Below, in pieces: positions 1 to 16,038 of a stretch of DNA of 64,000 nt. The notes under the pieces were generated by a model, which had not been told where the DNA came from, searched no databases, and saw only the letters and a list, made by a program, of their open reading frames with translations. The translations under genes were made by a program, and so were the position numbers. The number at the start of each line of letters is the position of its first letter. Within the stretch, counting starts at the first letter, position 1. The DNA is from Bugula neritina (Eukaryota; Bryozoa; Gymnolaemata; Cheilostomatida; Bugulidae): assembly GCA_964035545.1 (NCBI GenBank), contig OZ037773.1:3327751-3391750 (forward strand). The letters are read 5' to 3'.

Positions 1-367
1 GCCTCCCAAAGTTAGTTCAAAAGGTGCCAAAAAAGCAGGAAAGGCTAAAGCAGCTCGCACTGGCGACAAGAAAAGGAAGAGGAAAAGAAAGGAAAGCTAT
101 GGGATCTACATCTACAAGGTTTTGAAGCAAGTGCATCCCGACACTGGGGTGTCCAGCAAGGCCATGAGCATCATGAACAGCTTTGTCAATGATGTCTTTG
201 AAAGAATTGCAGGTGAAGCATCAAGACTTGCCCACTACAACAAAAGATCCACCATTACTAGCCGAGAGGTCCAAACTGCTGTGAGGTTGATTCTTCCAGG
301 AGAATTAGCCAAGCACGCTGTATCTGAGGGTACCAAAGCCGTGACCAAATACACTAGCTCCAAGTAA
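1..367 (+). CDS. H2B: Histone H2B (5' end lacks first two bases of ATG)
   Basis: Core nucleosome histone that pairs with H2A. Position 1 is the G of the start codon; the frame then runs from position 2 ([11 protein letters not shown]...) to the TAA at 365-367, giving 122 residues after the Met with no intron, the usual invertebrate H2B length. The basic Lys-rich tail (residues about 2-30, ending [10 protein letters not shown]) is followed by the histone fold ([17 protein letters not shown] through [20 protein letters not shown]) and the C-terminal [16 protein letters not shown] helix carrying the ubiquitinated Lys. A replication-type stem-loop lies 25 bases after the stop, so this is a cell-cycle regulated histone whose message lacks poly(A). 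No other histone gene follows within the window; upstream is not visible. Confidence 0.97.
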   Translation, partial: PPKVSSKGAKKAGKAKAARTGDKKRKRKRKESYGIYIYKVLKQVHPDTGVSSKAMSIMNSFVNDVFERIAGEASRLAHYNKRSTITSREVQTAVRLILPGELAKHAVSEGTKAVTKYTSSK

Positions 368-391
368 ATTCTGCAAGCTCCACAACCCAAC

Positions 392-407
392 GGCCCTTTT
401 CAGGGCC
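392..407 (+). promoter_or_regulatory. Histone mRNA 3' stem-loop
   Basis: GGCCCTTTTCAGGGCC is a perfect six-base-pair stem with a four-base TTTC loop, the canonical metazoan replication-dependent histone 3' processing element bound by SLBP. It starts 25 bases after the H2B stop codon. A purine-rich downstream element for U7 pairing is not obvious; AAGAG at about 423 is the closest candidate. Confidence 0.95.
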
Positions 408-1026
408 ACCAAATTCAGTTTAAGAGTTGTTCTTAAATTAATCTCGCAATTTGCACAAGCTAATTGCTTGTTTTTAGATGCATGCGTATACCATTGTATC
501 TTAAGTTTTCCACATTTACTGAGATATTGCCAATAGCAGCTGGCAAACTTAAATTATTGCATTTTAGGTTTGCAATTTCTGCTTTTATTCTTGATACAAA
601 TTATACAGCACTGAAACTAATTAATCATGCACTTTCTTAATTGACCCCTTGAGGGCTTCTGGGATTTTTGTAAACTTCATAACATTTACAGCCATCATCC
701 GATGTATGGTAAATGGGTAGAAAATATCCACCCAATCGTAGACTAACGCACATCTTCATGCAGAATTTATACCCAGTAATTAGAAATGCTGCATAAGTAA
801 GTTAATTTTGAAAACCTCCAAGCCTTAAATAGAATCTGTACACTCACAAACTAATGAATGGCTAAGCTAGTGCACACATAACAAAACCTGAGTTATATTT
901 GATATTATTTTTATGGTATTACAATTGAGCAAAACATGATTAATGTACAAACTACAAGTATTACAAATATATTACATCGAATAATATACTGACAAGCCAA
1001 AAACAGAGTATTCAAAACAGAAAAAG
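408..1026. other. Convergent intergenic space, H2B to Rab
   Basis: AT-rich sequence between the 3' ends of H2B (+) and the Rab gene (-). It should hold the Rab 3' UTR in its right part. I see no open frame, RNA gene or repeat in it. Confidence 0.6.
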
Positions 1027-2761
1027 TTACATAATACTACAGTCAAAACAGTTGAGAGAAGTGCTAGATTTGATTGGCTGGGACATATGTAGAGATTTCG
1101 AATTGGTTACATCATCAGGTAGATGAGCCCTGTGGTGCTTCTGATACGCTTCCATCATTTTGCGGGTGGTAGCAGTAAACGTCTCTTTCACATTGTCACA
1201 GAGCTTTGCGGAGGACTCAAAGTATGCTATATTCAGACTGGCTGCTAAAGACTGCAAGCAGATGGTAAAATATCAAAATAGGTTCTCTCTCTGGTATACA
1301 GGACACTTAGGGAGGAAAGGGTAACAAAACCTACCTGAGCTCGTTCCTTGGAGACAGCCCGTGTGTCGGCCATGTCTGATTTGTTACCCAGTAGTACCAA
1401 CACTGCGTCCTGCCGAGAGAGTTGCCTCGCCTCTTCGTACCACCGCAGTACGTTGGAGAAGGAATTCTGCAAACACAATGAACAAATGATGAGCTGAACA
1501 AACCAGCTGCTGGAGTGATGATTGTTGGCAAATGTATGGATAAAGTTCATAAAAACATATAAAAGATAAAAAAACTAGGACAAACATTGTCAAAAATATA
1601 CAATATATTATTATAATACAATGCTAGGAGCAGAGTTGTGCAACAAGTTTTATAGTGTTTAGAGTTGTCCTCTCTTATAACTACTGCCTTGAGTGAAATA
1701 GTTGTTAACAAGGCATTAGGAGTAGTTGCAATGAGATCAGCCAGTTACTATTCAGTTTCCAGACTGCAGCCGGTTTACAAATGGAAACCAATCAAATATC
1801 AGACTCAGTCCAATTGGTCAATAAAATCATGGAAAAGGGTCAGATAGGTTGAACAGCTCTCGTATCAAAGAGATAGAAAGGGCAGGCTGCCAGCTAATAC
1901 TAGCATCAAATGATTGAACAAAACTTCGTTATTAAAAGGAAGCCAAGTACAATTAGTGTTATTTATGTTAAATAGTTCTCCTTCTACATTTTTATCCATG
2001 ACTTGGGGAAGACAACTTCAACATTTGCATTGCACTGATATAAATTATTACTTGCAGCTGGTAATGAGAGTAACACAGGTTGGAGGTATCTGCCATGTGA
2101 CGCACTAAGTAGACTGTGAACTTACTTCACTGGTGACATCAAATACTATGATGATAGCCTCGGCTCCTCTGTAATAGTGACCGCACAGAGTCTTGAACCT
2201 CTCCTGACCCGCAGTATCCCACTAAAACGTGAAAGAGCACAGGCTAAACTGACAGTCCCAACCCGTACTATACCAAAGGTGTTCAAGAAACAGTATAATA
2301 CTCACCATTTGTAACTTCACTCTCTTGTCATCAACTGAGATTGTCCTTATCCGCTGCAAACAACAGAAAGCACTGTTTACAGGGAAAATTATATATGCAT
2401 ATACAAGTTATATAATCTATAATTAAAATAACTCTCGACTACTGAAGTACATAAAGAAATGAGTTCATATCGAGCAAGTAGAGCAGAACTCACCAGATCT
2501 ACTCCGATGGTGCACAAATAGCTTTCCTGGAAGAAGTCATCAGAGTATCTCAGTAGGAGGGACGACTTACCCACCCCGCAATCACCAATCAGCACAACTT
2601 TAAAAACATAGTCTCTACAAATCAAAATGATTGATTATAAGATGTTATGTTGCAAACAGAAGAACAGTGTGGTAGAAGTAGCTAAACATTGTAGTTATGT
2701 AAGTAGTGAATGCTATGCTTTAGATTCTAACTAACATGTCCTCATTTGATGAACTCTTCAT
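1027..2761 (-). CDS. Rab-family small GTPase, mono-CaaX, possibly Rab18-like
   Basis: Membrane-traffic GTPase. Six exons on the minus strand join in frame to 215 residues: 2761-2736 (ATG; donor GTTAGT), 2614-2494, 2353-2306, 2221-2126, 1466-1335, 1251-1027. All G motifs are visible: P-loop GDCGVGKSS, switch I Thr in TIGVD, WDTAGQE, NKSD and ESSAK, plus the Rab-type YYRGAEA segment. The protein ends CFDCSIM, a CaaX box with a CSIM prenylation site instead of the double-Cys ending of most Rabs; Rab18, Rab8 and Rab13 also end in a CaaX. The segment [12 protein letters not shown] and the AKLCDNV region resemble Rab18, but I do not assign the subfamily firmly. The short first exon is the least certain; its phase fits exactly and it supplies MKSSSNEDI before [11 protein letters not shown]. 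The gene is divergent to BANF1. Confidence 0.9.
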
Positions 2762-5700
2762 AATCTGTGGAGAGTAGATCTTGATGTTTTAATTTATCAG
2801 ACCATCAACTTGGAAAGTAGTCAGCGTTGAAGCTGCAATCTAGAAAAGCCGAAAGTTAAAATTAGCAAACAAATCAGAACCAATAATTAATATAATAATA
2901 TGTAATACTAGAATATATATTAGTGAAATATCCATATATATGACATAAAAATTAACATTATAATAGAGTATTATATTCATAGACAGTTAATAAACAAATT
3001 TAAAAATATAATGCAAGGATCTGCAAGTGTCATTGAAATTAGTGTTACAAGAAACAGTCTCAGTCACACTTTGACTTACCATCACTGTGATTGTGTAGAT
3101 CAGTTTAAGTATCACTACTATTAGTATGCATCACAAGTTTCTAGATTTCGATTTTAATTTTAAACTTTTAAAATCATTAGATTAAAATATTTACATCAAT
3201 GCTAAACTTCAACTCAGTCTCAAGTGTCTCAATAATTTATTACTTTGATATTTATAATAATATAAATACTTACAGTTACGATAAATCTTATTTATTGGCG
3301 GATACTTATAGAAGTCGTTAAAGTTATACTAATATTAAAACTGAAAGTGAGATTTAAATCAATCTAACTATTACGGCATTACGGTTACCATAGGCATAAC
3401 ATTGAGAATGTGGTATTACCAACTTCCTGGCTTAGACTAAGGCTTAGAGTTAGGTTAATGAATCAAAATAGAATTATATAGTTTACTGTTTAGTGTTTAG
3501 TCACTTACTCTTCCTCACTAAGTTTATCATCTTGGTAGCCACCATTTATACTTATACTTATATCATACTCACAATGAGTAATCATTAATGTATTGAATTA
3601 TAAGCCAACGCATTTACAGTGAGTTGGAAGCTAGAAGTATAATTTATGAAGAAGTTTACCATAATCAATAATCATCATCATGACGCAATAATTAGAATTC
3701 GCATGTTCAACTTCGGGTTGATGTTATTGTTCACATCATCATGTTGTTTATTCTCCACAGGGAGTGAAACATGACTCATTGAATTTAGTAAAAGTTCGTA
3801 AAAAATTTCTTTACTATTTTATCAAGACTAGCTCTTCGCCTACCTAAATTATATTTGAATAATCGCCTCATAAGCTTGTTGAAAGACATTGTGATTGTCA
3901 CTTAGAGTTTGTGATAGATTTGGTAGCCATGGCAGAAATGACCTTGACTGCCTCTCAGATGCAAGTGTGAAAACAACTCCGATTTTGCATCAACATAAAC
4001 GATTATTATGCGCATTTCCTGTTAATCTGACTAAGCGATCACATTGGATCTAGATTGATAAAGCCGCCAAAAAGGTAATCCAAATCAAAATTGAAATACT
4101 TTTAGTTTTTATGCTTCAAGATAGTATTGATTAAAATTTGCATTGGCATTACTATTAATGTATCAGGCTCAATATTTATAAATTAAATTTAATTATAATA
4201 CAATGAATATTTATAATAAATATAATATTCGTATTCATATTGATATTCATATTGATATTGATATTCATATTGTCTTATAGTTTAAGTTATTGATTTAATA
4301 TTATTATTAATATTAATAATAATTTAATAATATTCATATTGATAATCATAATATAATAATTATAATTTAATAATGTAAATATTATTAATCAAAATGATAT
4401 TGATATTTGATGTTCATAATGATAATAATAATGGAAAATGTAATGGGATATAAGAAATATTAATATAGTCCTAATTAATAAATTTAAATTATACTCATTA
4501 TGTTTATGATTAATAATATTATTATTATTGTTTATATTAATATTATAATGATAAGAATAACTTTAACTGCTTAACTTTAAGTATTAACTCAAGTCAATGT
4601 CAATTGACATTTTCATACTCAAACTCATACTGAGTATCATACTCATAGTCAATGTCATAGTACGTCATTGTGATTGTCATACTGATACTGGTAGTAATAT
4701 TGAATTTAATTATCATAGTGATAGTCATAGTGATAGTGATTTTCAGCTTCATACTCTACTGATAGTGATAATCATACGGATCTTATTTTGATTAATATTT
4801 AGTAATTATTATTAATAAATGTAATGCCAATACAAGTAATTATACTTAATATTGTATTTATGATAATAATAAATTTAATACGTATAGTTATAGTTATACT
4901 AATACTAAACGTAATACTATTTTACTTAGTGTCACTATAACTATTAGTATAAGGATTAATACTCCTGTAGTAGTGATAGTGTAGTACTAGTAGTGTATTA
5001 GTATTGGTATCTAATTTGATATTATAATTATAAAGGTAGTAAGTGAGTGGGAGTAATACTGATGCTGATAGTATTACTATAACATTAACTATTGCTATTA
5101 GTCATAGTAAAAGTAGTACTCAATGATTCACTCTTGTGCATCATACTTGGGTCCACCAATTCGGCTTCAACCATCATGGTCATTTTCATAAAAAGTATTT
5201 ATGGTTACAGTGATAATGATTAATGCCATTATGGTTGTCACTAAAGTGTTGAACATATTATATGTTGTACCTGTATGAATAGAACTTGATATAATGTGTG
5301 TATCAACTTTAACATTTTCTACAGCTTAGTAGATCAGTGTTTCAGTAGGTTTTTGCTTGGCTGCTAGATTAGCTCTATCTCATATCTTAATATGTGATAT
5401 CCAGAAATATTGTTATGTTGGTTGTATGTAGGGTAAGTGAGACATCTATATCATAGTGCAAGCGTACTGGTTCTTTATAGTTCTGACCTGTAGGTTGAAG
5501 ACTCACTATCAGTCACACTTTACTGTACACACCCTTTCTACATAGGACTAGTCTCGTTCCTCTGTTCTCGTTTATACTGTATACGTACATATGTGTGCTT
5601 AAATATATGTATTACACAATCACAGTTGTCAAATGTAGCTAATTTCAGAATTAAAAAAGTTGGTACCAAAAGCATCTTTTTAGTTGTGAATTTTAGCAAT

Positions 5701-5998
5701 TGCGTCCAGTTTTGTAAAATTACATGAAAGTTGCTGACTGTGACATTCTCTCGGTTAATTGGTTTATACTGTTTCGTTCAAATTTGCAATTTTGAATTTT
5801 TTGTTCCACTTGAAAATAGTTCAACAGTTACTCTGAGTTTTTGGCCATATTAGCTTTATACATAATATTTGGATTTGGTTAGTTTTTTTTATAGTTTTGA
5901 GTGGTTGCATGTGCTTTGAATAATCAAGAGTATTTTCTGGGACTCAAAATATTTAGTTACATTATTGAATGTTGTAGACTGTACAACTCTCTGCAACT
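2762..5998. other. Divergent intergenic region, Rab (-) / BANF1 (+)
   Basis: About 3.2 kb between two start codons, so it must contain both promoters. The outer parts (2762-3100 and about 5120-5998) are ordinary AT-rich DNA; the middle is the degenerate repeat block listed separately. No convincing coding exon is visible. A short 62-codon Ile-rich frame at 4597-4791 is a by-product of the repeat. Confidence 0.7.
3120..5120. repeat. Degenerate hexamer-type repeat block 1 (divergent promoter)
   Basis: The sequence is built from recurring short words such as ATTCAT/ATTGAT, AGTTAT/ACTTAT, AGTAAT/ACTAAT and GATAGT, without an exact period. Clear stretches are 4205-4280 (alternating ATATTCAT and ATATTGAT), 4600-4770 (CATAGTGATAGTCATAGTGA and similar) and 4880-5110 (AGTTATAGTTATACTAATAC and similar). 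The same vocabulary recurs at 20640-21540, 22000-22420 and 56780-58760. Confidence 0.75.
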
Positions 5999-6622
5999 AT
6001 GTCGTCCACATCCCAGAAACATAAGAATTTTGTCTCTGAGCCAATGGGAGAGAAATTGGTCAGTGAACTAGCAGGAATAGGCCCTGTTCTATCGACAAGG
6101 TTTACTGAAAAGGGTTATGACATGGTAGGTGACGCGCTAGATTATTAGCAGGTTGCTGTAGATTAGTGGTTATACCGACAAGTAACTAGATTCTACTAAA
6201 GTTTTAGTTTCGGGCTGTATATATTTATGTCACAGATAACTGTACTCGTTTCCTGTGTATGTATGTCCAGAGTAATAGCTTTATTATAAAACACCAATGC
6301 ACGTTGGGTACAAGCTCCGAAAATGGTCTCAAACCGCTTTAGCAACATGCACTTTAGTACAAGGGCTACGTTATACATTCTATGTCAAAGTTAGCCCTAT
6401 GAATGCTACTCCAACTGTGTTGACTGTGTATTTGTTGTGATTGAAATTTTTGAACTCTATAATTTCTTATCACAGGCATACGTTGTGTTGGGACAGTTTC
6501 TGTTGCTAAAGAAAGACGAAGAAATGTTTATAGACTGGGTGAAGGACACCGTGGGAGCTAATGCTAAGCAAGCTAGAGATTGTAGTAACTGTATGAGAGA
6601 GTGGTGTCAAGCAAATCTGTAG
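5999..6622 (+). CDS. BANF1: Barrier-to-autointegration factor
   Basis: Small DNA-bridging protein that binds double-stranded DNA, LEM-domain proteins and lamins, and helps reform the nucleus after mitosis. Two exons, 5999-6124 (donor GTAGGT) and 6476-6622, encode 90 residues; the human protein has 89. Recognisable family segments are [15 protein letters not shown] near the N terminus, the helix-hairpin-helix region [12 protein letters not shown], then [28 protein letters not shown] and the terminal MREWCQANL. The N-terminal Ser/Thr cluster (MSSTSQ) is where VRK1 phosphorylates homologues. The start is the first ATG and fits the family. The gene is divergent to the Rab gene. Confidence 0.96.
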
Positions 6623-7309
6623 TTACAGCAACTAATCTTTTACTCAGGTCTTTACATTATTTGCATCTGCTTTTGCCATCTTAACTCATTGCATATACAA
6701 CTGCTACCTGCCGCATCATACAACTTGACTGTAATAGCATGTACTGTAAAATATTTATATTTTGTTTAATCTAAACTCAAGGACTTGGTTTAATAACAGA
6801 CAGATAAATAATATTCAATTCTGTTAAATATTATTATTTAATTCATCAAAATATTATTTATAATTTTGTTAGCAATTCCACCAAGATATTGTATAGTATC
6901 TTTCTAAAATAAACTAATTTGATAATTATGTTATTTAAATTATGAACACTGAATTGCTAAACAACATTTTAGCTTTGACTGGTTCACTGAATATGCTAAT
7001 TTGAGGGTTGATTAGTATACCCCCTCCTCATACTGGTTAATGAAACAATATCCAACTACTAAATATACTGGAAGTTATGTTCTCACTCACACAAATAACT
7101 GCCTTGATTTACAACACATACCTATATACACTGAATTGAAACTGAGTTATATTCCAATACCCATATATCTATGCATTATTTGGAAGCCTCTTTATTCTCC
7201 CCTCCAGATAAAGCAAGTTCAGTTTGTCTGTTTAAATTCCAGTGGGTTTGGTGAAGAATTAATAAATTATAACATTTCTATCTACAAGTTGTTTTATTTT
7301 AATTAAAAT
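6623..7309. other. 3' flank of BANF1, no gene seen
   Basis: AT-rich 3' UTR and spacer. An AATAAA-type signal sits at about 6907. An 88-codon open frame at 7040-7306 lacks splice context or family resemblance and is not called. Confidence 0.5.
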
Positions 7310-8065
7310 CAATATTTGTTATAAATGGCGAATTTGTTGATAAAAATTGAAATGTTCTGTACAACTTATTTAATTATTTTACTTGAAGAACATGAAAACA
7401 GAATAGTAGTGAGTTGTCACTCCTTATAAAGGGTGTAGATAACAGCTAGAGCATATATAGATCTATTGTAAAATCTTGCTGTTACATAATCATCTGTCTT
7501 TTCATTCCAAATACTTCTGCTAGATATATTTACTGCGAAGTTTTCATTCACATTGCCAATATGTACCAAATGTCACTATCTAAAACAGGAAGATATATAT
7601 AAAATATTTATTTTGCACACCAAAGTCAGGGTAGATGTGATTAAATATAGTTCAAGTAAAAATGGTACTTACTGTTGCAAATAACTTATATATAAGTCAA
7701 AGTTCAACTGGAATATGACAGGAACGATGTAAAAGATCCAAGTATGAGCATCAAAATGCTCAACACAATCAACAGACAAGTACAAAATATTTTTCCATTT
7801 TACAGTTTCTTAAAAGCCTAATTCATAATTGGATAAAAGAAACAGCTATAATCTGCATAGCAAAAATGGTGAAAAGTTCTTTCAAAAGTCAATAAAGGGA
7901 AGAAAGAGTAATGTAATTTCTCACCTAGCAATTCATTCAGTTTCCTAACTCTGTAATGACTTTGGCTATATCTTTGGACAGCTGTTTGCAGCGCCCACTG
8001 CCATAAAATTGTCTTTCAGATACAGCTCTAGGGTGGTTTGGTCTGTGGTAAATCCTTTTTCAATA
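7310..8065 (-). pseudogene. Decayed tandem duplicate of the DYNLT5-like gene, last two exons
   Basis: This stretch matches 10770-11530 (last two exons of the intact DYNLT5-like gene, the intron between them and 3' flank) over some 700 bases at an offset of about 3.47 kb. The last-exon copy (about 7417-7587) carries one extra base near 7568 relative to the intact gene, breaking the frame just after the VTL segment. The penultimate-exon copy (about 7927-8062) lacks four bases within the segment corresponding to KVITDRVRKL and has a further one-base difference near 8018. Splice-site remnants survive, including the TCTCACC donor complement at 7920. Homology fades after about 8070, so the first two exons were not copied or have been lost. 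It is most likely inactive. Confidence 0.85.
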
Positions 8066-10897
8066 GCGTTCATGAGAGCATGCATATGTAATAGCTTCAT
8101 AAGATTTTTACATAGTATAAGATGGAGTTTAACCTTTTTAAGTAGGCCTGTTTTGAGTCAAGACTCTAAAATTCAGGGTCTGGAAGTATGTCACGAATTT
8201 AAAAGGCAACATTAATACGAATCAATCTCAATAAAATTGGAAGTGGTTAATCACGATTTGGTAGGTCATCTTTTATTCTATGTGTAATAGATATATTGGT
8301 GCTTTCTGTGTTTTGTGGGGAATTTTTTTTTACTTATAGTGTCATTGCTACCATCTAAGCTTTCTCCATACTTTCTGATGTGATAGCAAAAATGTTGCCT
8401 AAAAGTAGATGGGAAATATTTTTTTATAATGCCAAAGTACATATACCCAAGTAACTTAAGCTGAAATGTGTCAGGCCTGCCATATTTAAACCTGTGCAGA
8501 CTTATGACTGTACCTGGTGATATAATACATTTCTGGTTCACCCAATCATCCTATAACAGCTTGTCCTAGTTTTTTAGTAGGAATTTTTTTCTTTTGTGAC
8601 AGATGACACACAAGAAAGAAGCATTTACCCATGATCTTTGAATAAGGCACAACTATGCAGACCAATTGTTTTTCTAAGGGGTGGCTGTGTTGCCCATAGA
8701 AAATTGTTGAAGTTTTGTGAGAAAAATAAACTGTTGGCATGAGGCAAAAGGTTGAGTTGTGACTTAGATCTGTGCCCTCCATCCATTCACCTTTCATTAA
8801 GTGAATCACAATTACACATAGGCATGCATCTGCGCCACACAGCATCCGTGCTGTCACAGTAACAATTATTGGCTGTCACAGTGGCTTAAACATATTTACA
8901 TTATATTATATACTTCAAGTTTGAGCAGAGCCTTAGGGTATTTCCTCTGTAGGCTACCTATAATTAACCTAAATTAATTTTGACTCTATAGTCATTATTA
9001 AAATACCTAGTATAAAAAGTGTGCATTTAACCAAGAGCATTGTTTTAGGAAAAAGGCCAATATAATAATATATAGTTCAATTTACATTTGTTGATGAGAC
9101 TCAATAGTTTAAGTTTAAAGCACCCTCCAGAGCCCAGACTAACCTGCTCATGCTGTTTATGCTGCTCATTATTTTTTGCAAAATTTTCATGTCATTTAAA
9201 ATCATGGAGATGATCAATATGATTATTATGATCATCAGCAACAATTTTTACGTATAAATAAAATAATAATTTCAAGATATTCAAATGATTTAAACAAAAG
9301 TTAAGGGAAGACAACTTTAGACTTATTTCAATAGTTTCAAGAGCATTAGTGCCTAACCATGGGTGCACAGAACATTCTAGAGCTTTCACAGATTAAATTT
9401 CTAAAGAATTATGTGGCCACCCTCAGAGTATAATGAGTGAAAAAGAAGGTTACTTCTAGACTAAATAGAATTTTATTTTAACTGGATAATGAAGATTCCA
9501 TTGTTGTAAGCTAGTACTTTGCTTGTTTTTCAACACTGCTAGAATAAAAGGCTGTATACCCGATTAACTTACATTGCTGCTTGGTATGCCTTCAGGTTTA
9601 ATCAATAGAACTTTTCAATGGAATATGTACTTGCAGTTGACAAAAAACAAACAACTTTTATATTCAGCATCATTTGTGCCTGCTAAAAATTGTAAAGTTT
9701 TCAAACATAAAGTATGAAACAATGTTTGGGTAGAGTAACAAGTTGGTAGGTTAAACTTGTGAGAACAAAGGCTACAAGCATTTCCATTATGTAATTTGAT
9801 GCCAGTGCAGCAGTTGCTAGGCTGAGAGATGTTTGTGTAATCTTTGCCTCCATATTCTTTCTTGCCTTGCAATCATAACTTTTATTGTTACTATACTTTT
9901 AATAAAGGGCAAGTGGTGTGTTCATATAAATTTATAAATATCTTCCCAAAAATTTGAGTTTAGACTCAAAACTGAAAATTGTCCACTTTGAAATTCTCAA
10001 AATTGAGACTATTCATGTAATTTTGTTTACAATAATAGTGCTCAGCACTGTAATAATATGTTGTAAATGAAAAGAAAACAAAAGTGATTTAAAACTCCAG
10101 GACAAGCTTAACTCATAACTAACTTGGTTTATAAAAGTTCCAGCAACTTATTCTATTTGTTTGGGAGCCATATGGTGTTCCTTTAAAAAATGGCTTTTGC
10201 TTGATTTAAAACTCTAAGTAATTTAGCTGTCTCTAACCATCATACTGTTTTGTAAACTATATATTTATTTACATGCAATGCTGTAAAAGATAGTATAATG
10301 TAGAATAAGCCTACAAGAAGCGTATCAGAACATTGCATAATGCCCTTTTCTTTTAACCATTTTAATTTCACACACGGAAAAGAACTCAAGGGCTCGAGTT
10401 GAAATTTAGTGTATGCTTAAATATGCTGCTTTTAATTTTATTGGCAATGATATTTTCAGCTGGCTTAGATATTTTCAACTACTACGTAAGATATAAAGCC
10501 TAGTTATCAACTTGCTGCTCCTCCATTTATAAGCAGTGGTGAAAAATTGGGTGAGCCTATAAGTTCAACTTTTTAATAAATTTTGGTTTGGAGTGAGTTT
10601 AACCTAGCAACCAGTTAAACATGGATACTGTTAGTTCTGGATACTTCATGTAAACACAAGGGCTGCAACTAAGACATGCTGAACTTAAACAATGCTGTTG
10701 ATCATGCTTTATTCATGCCTGGCATAACCTAAAATTGTAATGAAGGTTGGCATATCTCTACTAAGTTGCAGTTAACCACAATATTTTTATTTATAAGTGA
10801 TGAGTTTGTTATATTGATGAAAATTTGAAATGCTTTGTGTAATTTATTTTATTTAGCTGTGAGACTAAGAACACAAAAACAGGACAGCAAGGAGTTG
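8066..10897. other. Spacer between the DYNLT5 pseudogene and the intact gene
   Basis: AT-rich sequence separating the two copies. It contains two adjacent minus-strand open frames (8857-8546, 103 codons; 8541-8278, 87 codons) in different frames that I cannot assign; they could be remains of a mobile element. Minus-strand frames at 9192-9389 and 9615-9872 show no recognisable family. The right end (about 10770-10897) is the 3' flank of the intact DYNLT5-like gene, duplicated at 7310-7416. Confidence 0.5.
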
Positions 10898-13490
<2,593 letters not shown>

Positions 13491-16038
13491 GTGTTTCTGC
13501 TGATTTGATGCTTAGTTTTGACAGTTGATCTGTGCAGAGAATTACAGAAATCTAAAAGTTTCTATGATAAGCACAACTATAGTATGTTATTTATAACTTC
13601 TGCCGTGGGCATATAAAATATGAAATTAAGATTTTATAATAATATTGCGTTGTACCCACTGTATAACTTATTTATTATTATATATTCACATTACATAGTT
13701 ATAATTGTTCCACCAAAATAGCTTATACAGTGCTATGATATAATAAAGTATAAATAACCAATGAAATATATTAACGCAAAATGGTATAGACTACAGACTG
13801 TCTACTTTAGAGAAATTATATTAAAGCATATTATGAAACACATGGGAGTTTCCCCACTTAAAATAAAATGCAATACTTTTTGTAATTCGAAAACATCTCA
13901 TAATAGTAATGCACAGACACCATTATTTACCAAGCACAGTGTAATCATATGCTAATAATGAATAAAAGATCTCTCCTGATTCTTATTTAATACCGCCACC
14001 TGCCAGCAATATCCTGATTAGACAGAATAACAGCATTTCCTGTTACCTCTATTATGATCATGTGGCAGTTGGCTTCAACAGCCATGTCTTTCATGGCAAC
14101 CCCCCAATTTGAATTTAAAATGTTTGGTTACATATCTTATATATGCAGAAATTTAATTATGGTGGTTGTAAGCTGATGGCTAATGCTTTACGTCAGTGTA
14201 TTTAGTCAGTGTTCATCCACTAGGCATTCATAGCTCCTGTTGAACGCAACTTATTTTAGTAAATGCCACTTTTTATGTTTAGAGTCTATGAATAAATCAT
14301 ACCATTTGTTCCATTTTAAAGTTGATGTAAATAAATTGACTGATAACTATCTCAAAATAAATAAAAATAAAGTTATCAGCTGAAATAAAACTATAAATAT
14401 AAATATATTCACTATAGTATATATACTATTATGATCGTATCTGCCTTTTATTGGTAAATACAATATGTTTGATGTACGTACCTTAAGATGCTGATTTATG
14501 TCCAGATGTGTGAATCCTCTAGCTACCAGCCTCTCTCTTTAGGTCAAGTCACACCTCAGCCTTAGCAACTACTAAGTCTTAAGCTTATGCATAGAATAAA
14601 CAAAGCTTATTGTGCTGCCTTTTACTTAGAAGTTACAAATAGTAATATATTACATATTACAGTATTAGCTTTAGAATAAAGTAAACTCTAGGTCTGAGTT
14701 CAAGCTATTTACTGATATCGAATTCACAACTAGACAAGCACATGGTGGCAGCAATACAATACTAAGCATACTGTTTACAGCTACAAAGTTTAAATAGCAT
14801 GCAAAATAAAGTATGTCACACAGTGTTGGCAATATACTGTTTAGTCAATAGGCCAAGTGAATGGGGAAAAATTATATTGATGTAATATAAAACAAATAAT
14901 GGCATGTGCATGTATATTAGTGTGCGTCTGTGTATATTTTCATATATATCTGTGTGAGAAAATATATATTTATCATATATTATACATATCTACATAATAC
15001 ATGTATTTATTATATAGATATAACACATATGTAGGCTATATATATTTTAGCAACAGAATGTCTTCCCATCTCATTCTATAATTTTATTTCAAATTATACA
15101 TCTGAAATGTGTATTCTTGCATCTAGAGCCCAAGTTTGCATGATTCTAAGATGGTTTTTAAATTAAACAAATAATATTCTCTATAATTAGTCTAAAACAT
15201 GTAGGATGCTTATAATGCTACTGCATGCATAGCATACGTCATAACATCACAAGTTCAAATGAAAATATTAGCATTACGCATCCAAACATATAATAAATCT
15301 TTTAGCAGCGTAATCATATTTCATAATCAAGATTGATAGAACAAAAAAAATATACCGATTTCCTTAATATGGTTCATTCATTGCTCAGTTACCAGTTGAA
15401 TGATGCTATAACTATTTTACTTTTGAAAAAAGAAAACCTGTATACATGAGTAATTCATGATTCCGGACTCTAACCAGAAATGTAATTGTTAACATGCATT
15501 ACAGCCAATGAAATGTCACTGGAATCCTTATAAAACATGCAATATAAAAACAAAGAGTTTGAAGATTTAGGTTTCACAGTTCATGTAATTATTATTAGAC
15601 CTTTGATCACTACAAGTTATGTACAGGAATAGTACAGAGATTTATCCCACCAATATAACTTCCAATCACATGCATAAATATTTAAAAAATGTCAACAAAC
15701 TTGGCAACAAGTAAATTTAATTACTCAGTTCAAATAAAATACATCAATAGTGTCATAATACACATGAGCTGAGTGTAAAACTATAATTACCAACATTGAA
15801 ACAGAAGTACAGGAGTACCATTATAATGAATCTATAAGTATAACATTTGGCAGCAGGAAACCTCTTATTTTTAATATACTGCTAGTACCCAATAGCTGAC
15901 ACTTGCAGTGGATACACAGATGACACCTGCCAGAGTCAATTGACTGACACCTGTCAGGGTCAATTGACTGACACCTTCGGACACATATAAGATATTTCAA
16001 CAGGCTGCCATAAATCCACACACAGTAGTCAAGTGCTT
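13491..16038. other. Intergenic, upstream of DYNLT5-like and downstream of ZIP9
   Basis: AT-rich sequence holding the DYNLT5-like promoter (left) and the ZIP9 3' UTR (right). A short tandem repeat with ATTGACTGACACCTG words sits at about 15896-15980. No exon is supportable; the 64-codon frame at 13761-13955 has no recognisable content. Confidence 0.5.

Noticed and set aside
14041-14100. Alternative first exon for the DYNLT5-like gene on the minus strand
   Set aside because: Open frame with ATG and GTAACA donor, but its phase does not match exon 2; the 13490-13445 exon matches.
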